A stretch of DNA of 9,540 nucleotides, taken from NCBI GenBank assembly GCA_031288455.1, contig JAITRI010000060.1, positions 1 to 9,540 on the forward strand. Direction: 5' to 3'. The translations under genes were made by a program, and so were the position numbers. Position 1 is the first letter of the stretch. Every line of letters begins with the position of its first letter. The notes under the pieces are model-generated. The model saw only the letters and a program-made list of their open reading frames with translations. It did not search any database and was not told the DNA's origin. This stretch comes from Puniceicoccales bacterium (lineage in GTDB: Bacteria > Verrucomicrobiota > Verrucomicrobiia > Opitutales > JAIRKQ01). Shown here piece by piece: positions 5,870-9,540 of the stretch.

Positions 5870-6705
5870 GGCAGCATCGCCAACGAGCGCAATTGTATGA
5901 TGCTCGTCAAATTGACGAACGAGTGAAGCAGTATCAGTTCGCGGATATCTCCGTTGCGCTCATAGACACGGGTCAAATATGCGCCCATTGTGAATAGTGG
6001 GAAGAACGACAGTGCGTTGCAGTGCATGTATGCGAAGATAATCGCCGCACAAATGCACGCCGCCGTCCCATTTGCCCGTCCCTTCAGAAATCTGTACAAA
6101 AATGCGCGGAAGATTATTTCCTCCGAAATTGGGGCGATGGCAGCGGCGGTCAATGAAAAAATTACCACATCGACTGCGCTGTTCATTGACAGCAGTGAGC
6201 TAACGGCCGCCTGAGTGGAGCAATCAACGGCAATTCCAACCGCAGTGATAAAAATTATGAACAATTCCCAAAGCAGTGAGGAAACCATGATGAGCGGCAG
6301 AAGCAGCAAAAAATTGTAGGTGCCGGATTTCAACACGGTGGAGATTGGGCGCCAACTTTTTCGTCTTTCTTCGCGGAAAATATTCAGACTGCGCGCCATG
6401 GCCAACGCCAGCGACAGCAGCAGCAGATGCATTAGGAAATTAGCGATAGCATCGACGCGTTCCTCGCTAATTCCATGTGGTGTGCAGTAATGCCTGAACA
6501 CGGCGCCAGCAAACTGCGAAAAACATATGCAAACCAATGCGAAGGAAACAAACCACACAAAAAAACATCCGCCACTGATTTTTAGTCCATTGGCGGCAAC
6601 ATTTCCGTCGGTGCGATGCGCCGATGCGCGCAGCTTACGCATGCAAAAAAGCACGGCGGCAAAGATCACAGCAAAGATAAAAAAATTCGAATGAAGCGCC
6701 TTCAT
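5866..6705 (-). CDS. CPBP-family intramembrane metalloprotease-like protein
   Basis: The 279-residue product is strongly hydrophobic with about seven or eight membrane helices. It carries the motifs of the CPBP (CaaX protease/bacteriocin-processing, Abi) family: SEEIIFR (Glu195, Glu196, Arg200), FAYMH (His228) and HSFVN (His261, Asn265). In family members these residues form a membrane-embedded glutamate/histidine active site related to Rce1; many bacterial members have no known substrate. The chosen start is the ATG at 6705, which overlaps the ATPase stop as ATGA and begins MKALHSNFFIF, leading straight into the first helix. A further upstream ATG at 6738 would overlap that gene by 37 bp and is less likely. 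All catalytic motif residues appear present, so it is probably active. The operon (psd, ATPase, tsaE) does not identify a substrate. Confidence 0.9.
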   Translation of the reverse strand: MKALHSNFFIFAVIFAAVLFCMRKLRASAHRTDGNVAANGLKISGGCFFVWFVSFALVCICFSQFAGAVFRHYCTPHGISEERVDAIANFLMHLLLLSLALAMARSLNIFREERRKSWRPISTVLKSGTYNFLLLLPLIMVSSLLWELFIIFITAVGIAVDCSTQAAVSSLLSMNSAVDVVIFSLTAAAIAPISEEIIFRAFLYRFLKGRANGTAACICAAIIFAYMHCNALSFFPLFTMGAYLTRVYERNGDIRELILLHSFVNLTSIIQLRSLAMLP

Positions 6706-7721
6706 TTTCGAGAAAATTTGGAAACTGGTAGCGGCCACAGGTTTGCCTTGATCGCCGCTTTCGTGGCATCGTCGATGAATATCGCGTCAAACTTTGCAAA
6801 TCGTCCGAATGGGCCGTCGGATTTGTGTTTTTTGCTGGAATTTCCACTTAATTTTCTGGAACTGTCATATTTTTCCAACCGCTGGTGTATGACGCACAGC
6901 AGCGCCTCCGCCACCATGGCCCTGTCGACCCCGAGATCCATCAGCCGCGGAATCGCACCAATCGCGTCATTGGCATGCAGCGTCGAAAGCACACAGTGTC
7001 CGGTAATTGCTGCGCGAATTGCCAAATCTGCCGTCTCCCTGTCGCGGATTTCTCCAACAAATATCACATCCGGATCGTGGCGCAAAAATGCGCGCAGCGC
7101 ACAGGCAAACGAAAATCCAACGTCGGGATTGGCGTTGCTCTGTGACAGTTCATCGATGCGCTGTTCCACGGGATCCTCGCAGGTTAAAATTTTTATTTCG
7201 TCATTTTTTATCTCCCGCAGGACGCTGTACAGCGTGGTGGATTTCCCACATCCCGTCGGACCAACGAACAAAGTCAGTCCGCTGCGCATGGCAATTGTTT
7301 TCAGAAAATTTTTCAGTTCCCCATGATCACGCATCAGAGAATCCAGCGTGAAAATGTCGGAGTCATTGTTTAGTATGCGCAGCACAACACTCTCGCCAAA
7401 CTGCGTCGGCAAACAGGATATGCGAAATTCGACGGTTGTCTGATTTATTGTGCTGGCGATGCTGCCATCCTGCGGCAATCTCGACTCGGCAATGTTTAAA
7501 TTTGCCAGCACCTTTAGTCGTGAAACGACGGGCTTCGCTATCTCCCAGCGGTAATCGTCGAACGTTACCAGGTCACCGTCGATCCTGTAGCGGATGACAA
7601 ACTTGTCGTCGAAGATTTCAAAGTGTATGTCGGATGCGTGCAGCGCAACGGCATCGCGCAAAATTTTGTCAACGAACTGCGCGATTGGTCCGTCGTCCTG
7701 CAGATGAATGTCAACGGTCAT
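6702..7721 (-). CDS. Minimal GspE/PilB-type secretion or pilus ATPase
   Basis: The 339-residue product has the core of a type II secretion/type IV pilus assembly ATPase. Residues 9-125 match the segment just before the motor domain (HASDIHFEIF, VIRYRIDGDL, RLPQDGSI, RISCLPTQFGESVVLRIL). Motor motifs are intact: Walker A GPTGCGKSTT (154-163), Asp box LTCEDPVEQ (179-187), Walker B DPDVIFVGEIRD (216-227), His box GHCVLSTLHAND (241-252). GspE and PilB are usually ~550 residues; this protein lacks their N-terminal (MshEN/N1) domain. After HQRLEKY (279-285), where others have a CxxC zinc-binding region, it has a hydrophilic linker and no Cys pairs. PilT is similar in length, but GESVVLRIL and LPQDGS are GspE/PilB-like. 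The ATG overlaps the psd stop as ATGA with no ribosome-binding site. No pilin, GspF or secretin gene is visible. Confidence 0.9.
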   Translation of the reverse strand: MTVDIHLQDDGPIAQFVDKILRDAVALHASDIHFEIFDDKFVIRYRIDGDLVTFDDYRWEIAKPVVSRLKVLANLNIAESRLPQDGSIASTINQTTVEFRISCLPTQFGESVVLRILNNDSDIFTLDSLMRDHGELKNFLKTIAMRSGLTLFVGPTGCGKSTTLYSVLREIKNDEIKILTCEDPVEQRIDELSQSNANPDVGFSFACALRAFLRHDPDVIFVGEIRDRETADLAIRAAITGHCVLSTLHANDAIGAIPRLMDLGVDRAMVAEALLCVIHQRLEKYDSSRKLSGNSSKKHKSDGPFGRFAKFDAIFIDDATKAAIKANLWPLPVSKFSRK

Positions 7722-8617
7722 TTTGGCAAAATTGTTGCAACTTCATCGCCCATTAGAATGTAAGTTTCCATGCCACGTCCCGTATTTTCCACGATGTCAT
7801 CCGAAAATTTTACTCGCCCTTTCTCGAACATTAGAATTACCGTCGACCCACCGAATTCGAAGTATCCCTTTTCCTCGCATTTCAGCGAAGGTTTCTCCGG
7901 AGAAAATGTCTGTTTGATCGTCCCGACTCCAGTTGCACCTATTTCAACCATTAGAATATCTCCGCAGGACTCCGCATGGAGGAGCGTCGTCATCCTTTTG
8001 TTTCTGAGAAATGTTCCGATGCGCCCGCCCATGGCAATGGGATGAATGGATGCATATTCCCCATTTATCAAAAATGTTTTCTCCGGAACACAGGCAACGG
8101 GAAAATGAAACCTGTGGTAATCCGTCGGACAGAGCCTGGAAATCAGCAGACTGCCATTTTCGAATTTCTTCGCGATTTCACCGCTTAGTGCCAAATCCAT
8201 CGGCGATATGCATTCCCCCTTGACGAAGAACGGCGCGAGGTCCCGCATGTCATCGTAGGCCAGATGCCTCCCATCGACCGGAGAACTCACGGAGTCCGCA
8301 TTTGGGGCAATGGGACGCGCAAATGGGTTCAGTTTTCTGGTAAAAAAATCATTGAAGGAGGTGAATTCGTCGAGCTTTTTCTCAAATGAATCCTTTTTCA
8401 GTCCATATTTTTCCACAAATGGCGCTATCATTCCCCTGCTGTTCCCGCTGGAGGCAAATTTCCCCAGCAGAAAGGAAAATATTTTCCGCCTAATCAGCGG
8501 CGCCACGGCCATCCTTCCCACCGCAGTTCCATAGGAGAACCGCAGCCATGTGCGTCCCCAAATTTCCTCCTCTTCCGCCGCTCCCGTGTAGCGGTTGAAA
8601 AATAACAGCTGCCTCAT
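7718..8617 (-). CDS. psd: Phosphatidylserine decarboxylase proenzyme
   Basis: Psd converts phosphatidylserine to phosphatidylethanolamine at the inner membrane, using a pyruvoyl group made by self-cleavage. The 299-residue product shows the family triad and cleavage site: SPVDGRH (112-118, Asp115), DYHRFHFPV (166-174, His168 and His171), EIGATGVGTI (225-234) and FGGST (255-259), where cleavage before Ser258 would give a ~257-residue beta chain and a short alpha chain with the pyruvoyl end. The usual motif is LGST; here it is GGST. SFNDFFTRKLNPFARPI (87-103) is also typical. The N-terminus (LLFFNRYTGAAEEEEIWG) resembles the chlamydial/verrucomicrobial form. I chose the ATG at 8617; a GTG at 8644 would add nine residues, and neither has a good ribosome-binding site. 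It is the first gene of the - strand operon and is divergent from the gene at 8770. No pssA is present in the window. Confidence 0.95.
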   Translation of the reverse strand: MRQLLFFNRYTGAAEEEEIWGRTWLRFSYGTAVGRMAVAPLIRRKIFSFLLGKFASSGNSRGMIAPFVEKYGLKKDSFEKKLDEFTSFNDFFTRKLNPFARPIAPNADSVSSPVDGRHLAYDDMRDLAPFFVKGECISPMDLALSGEIAKKFENGSLLISRLCPTDYHRFHFPVACVPEKTFLINGEYASIHPIAMGGRIGTFLRNKRMTTLLHAESCGDILMVEIGATGVGTIKQTFSPEKPSLKCEEKGYFEFGGSTVILMFEKGRVKFSDDIVENTGRGMETYILMGDEVATILPK

Positions 8618-8720
8618 CTGCGGATTATGATAGTGGCACCTCACAAAAAATCAATGGGAAATGGATGGCTCGCTCTTTCTAAAATAACCGCAGCGGCACA
8701 TGTGAAAATTGCGCAAGAAT

Positions 8721-8750
8721 TTGCAACTCTATGGTTCCATTTCGTTTAAA
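8721..8750 (+). promoter_or_regulatory. Possible promoter of the right-edge gene
   Basis: TTGCAA (8721-8726) and TTTAAA (8745-8750) are separated by 18 bp in an AT-rich divergent intergenic region. This would leave only a very short leader before the ATG at 8770. TATAAA at 8755-8760 is an alternative -10 but lacks a well-placed -35. TTGCAA is its own reverse complement, so it could also serve the - strand. I could not place a convincing psd promoter. Confidence 0.3.
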
Positions 8751-8769
8751 AATTTATAAAATACAGCCC

Positions 8770-9540
8770 ATGCACAAATCCATGAAATGGTTTTCCAATA
8801 AACGTCGCGGCAGTATGACGCTATTCGTGCTGTGTGCGATATCGGCACTTTGGGCAGTTGCTGCGCTCAGGTTTAACATGAATATACGCAGGATTCGCTT
8901 CTACGGAGACATCAAGAGAACATCAGCGCACTTTGACAGCAATGGCAATCTGCGGGGCACGTGGAAAAGCGAAGTAAAATCAATGCACAATTTCGTCCAC
9001 TGGCTGGTCGACAAAGTCTTAAAAGGAAAAAATATGTTTAGGACCACGCTGCAGGACTGCGGAACTAAGGGCTATCGCCAAAGAATCATCGAAGATTACA
9101 CATTTGATAAAATATTGAATAGATTTGGCATACATCTTTCCGATGTGGTCGATATAAATTCCAGTGGCAGCGGCCTGTCGCTGCAGATTGAATTAACGCC
9201 GATGGACGTAAAAATTCCATTCATCAAAAATTTCGAAGAGGACATACTGTTCGTCGTGGAAGAAGCCATACGCAGATATTGTGGCGCTGATCAACGCAAT
9301 ATCGACAAGGCGAAAAATGCAGTTAAGGAGGCCGTCAATGATACCAGACAAACCTACAGTAGCGTAGACGACCTAAGCAGTAAAAATTCCAAATGGAAAA
9401 ATTTATTCGCAAACATGATCTCGCAGGAGAGAGGTGTATTGGAGTACATGGACCAATTCATAACTTTTTCCAAGGATGTCACGGAAGTCAATTTTTTCCT
9501 GGCACCACTCACTGTGCAAGAGGCAATGTGCAAAACTCTC
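8770..9540 (+). CDS. Unknown single-pass membrane-anchored protein, 3' truncated by window edge
   Basis: I do not recognise this protein. Reading in one frame from ATG 8770 gives 257 codons with no stop to the window end. The N-terminus is basic (MHKSMKWFSNKRRGS), followed by a single hydrophobic helix at residues ~16-33 (TLFVLCAISALWAVAAL), so it is probably an inner-membrane protein with the rest in the periplasm. The remainder is hydrophilic and mixed charge. It has beta-like pieces (IRRIRFYGDIKRTSAHFD, LSLQIELTPMDVKIPF) and helical, possibly coiled parts (FEEDILFVVEEAIRRY, then NIDKAKNAVKEAVNDTRQTY). An in-frame ATG at 8731 would add 13 residues; there is no good ribosome-binding site for either. 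It is divergent from psd. The overall plan, basic head, one helix and an extracytoplasmic domain, fits an envelope protein, but no function can be assigned. Confidence 0.8.
   Translation, partial: MHKSMKWFSNKRRGSMTLFVLCAISALWAVAALRFNMNIRRIRFYGDIKRTSAHFDSNGNLRGTWKSEVKSMHNFVHWLVDKVLKGKNMFRTTLQDCGTKGYRQRIIEDYTFDKILNRFGIHLSDVVDINSSGSGLSLQIELTPMDVKIPFIKNFEEDILFVVEEAIRRYCGADQRNIDKAKNAVKEAVNDTRQTYSSVDDLSSKNSKWKNLFANMISQERGVLEYMDQFITFSKDVTEVNFFLAPLTVQEAMCKTL

Noticed and set aside
5516..5926. A 136-codon + strand open frame opposite tsaE
   Set aside because: It is antisense to a clearly recognisable gene with intact motifs and has no domain signal of its own.
6616..7326. A 236-codon + strand open frame opposite the ATPase
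   Set aside because: It is antisense to intact Walker A, Walker B and His-box coding sequence; its Ser/Arg-rich composition is typical of a shadow frame.

Overview
The window looks like chromosomal DNA of a Gram-negative (two-membrane), MreB-dependent bacterium. The evidence is a full MreB, a predicted lipoprotein murein hydrolase, a secretion/pilus-type ATPase and phosphatidylserine decarboxylase. The Psd N-terminus (FFNRYTG...EEEIWG type) recalls the form found in chlamydiae and Verrucomicrobiota. A PVC-group organism, perhaps a repeat-carrying host-associated one, is my best guess, but it is an inference from memory and not shown by the sequence. No rRNA, tRNA, transposase, phage or CRISPR signal was seen.

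Layout. The left part (1-4662) is all on the + strand: the 3' part of a large, basic, repeat-containing, membrane-anchored protein of unknown function (open at the left edge), then a TerC-family membrane protein, mreB, and a predicted lipoprotein peptidoglycan hydrolase 24 bp after mreB. The middle (4663-5392) is a 730-bp gene-free gap between convergent genes and is packed with repeats: three 70-bp double-hairpin elements, one 18-bp perfect GC-rich hairpin and several short tandem repeats. The right part (8617 down to 5393) is a compact - strand operon: psd, then a minimal GspE/PilB-like ATPase, then a CPBP-family membrane protein, then tsaE. Each junction is a 4-bp stop/start overlap, and no Shine-Dalgarno sequence is visible at the three internal starts. 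From 8770 a divergent + strand gene for an unknown single-pass membrane protein runs off the right edge without a stop.

How the genes fit together. Most recognisable products concern the cell envelope: shape (MreB), wall cleavage (glucosaminidase-like lipoprotein), phospholipid synthesis (Psd) and membrane proteins (TerC, CPBP). TsaE is a tRNA-modification factor that probably rides along in the operon. The two edge proteins are the main unknowns. The most unusual features are the hairpin family whose differences all fall at unpaired positions, the near-exact 270-bp-period duplication in the left-edge gene, and an ATPase that has lost both terminal domains and sits without any pilus or secretion partner.
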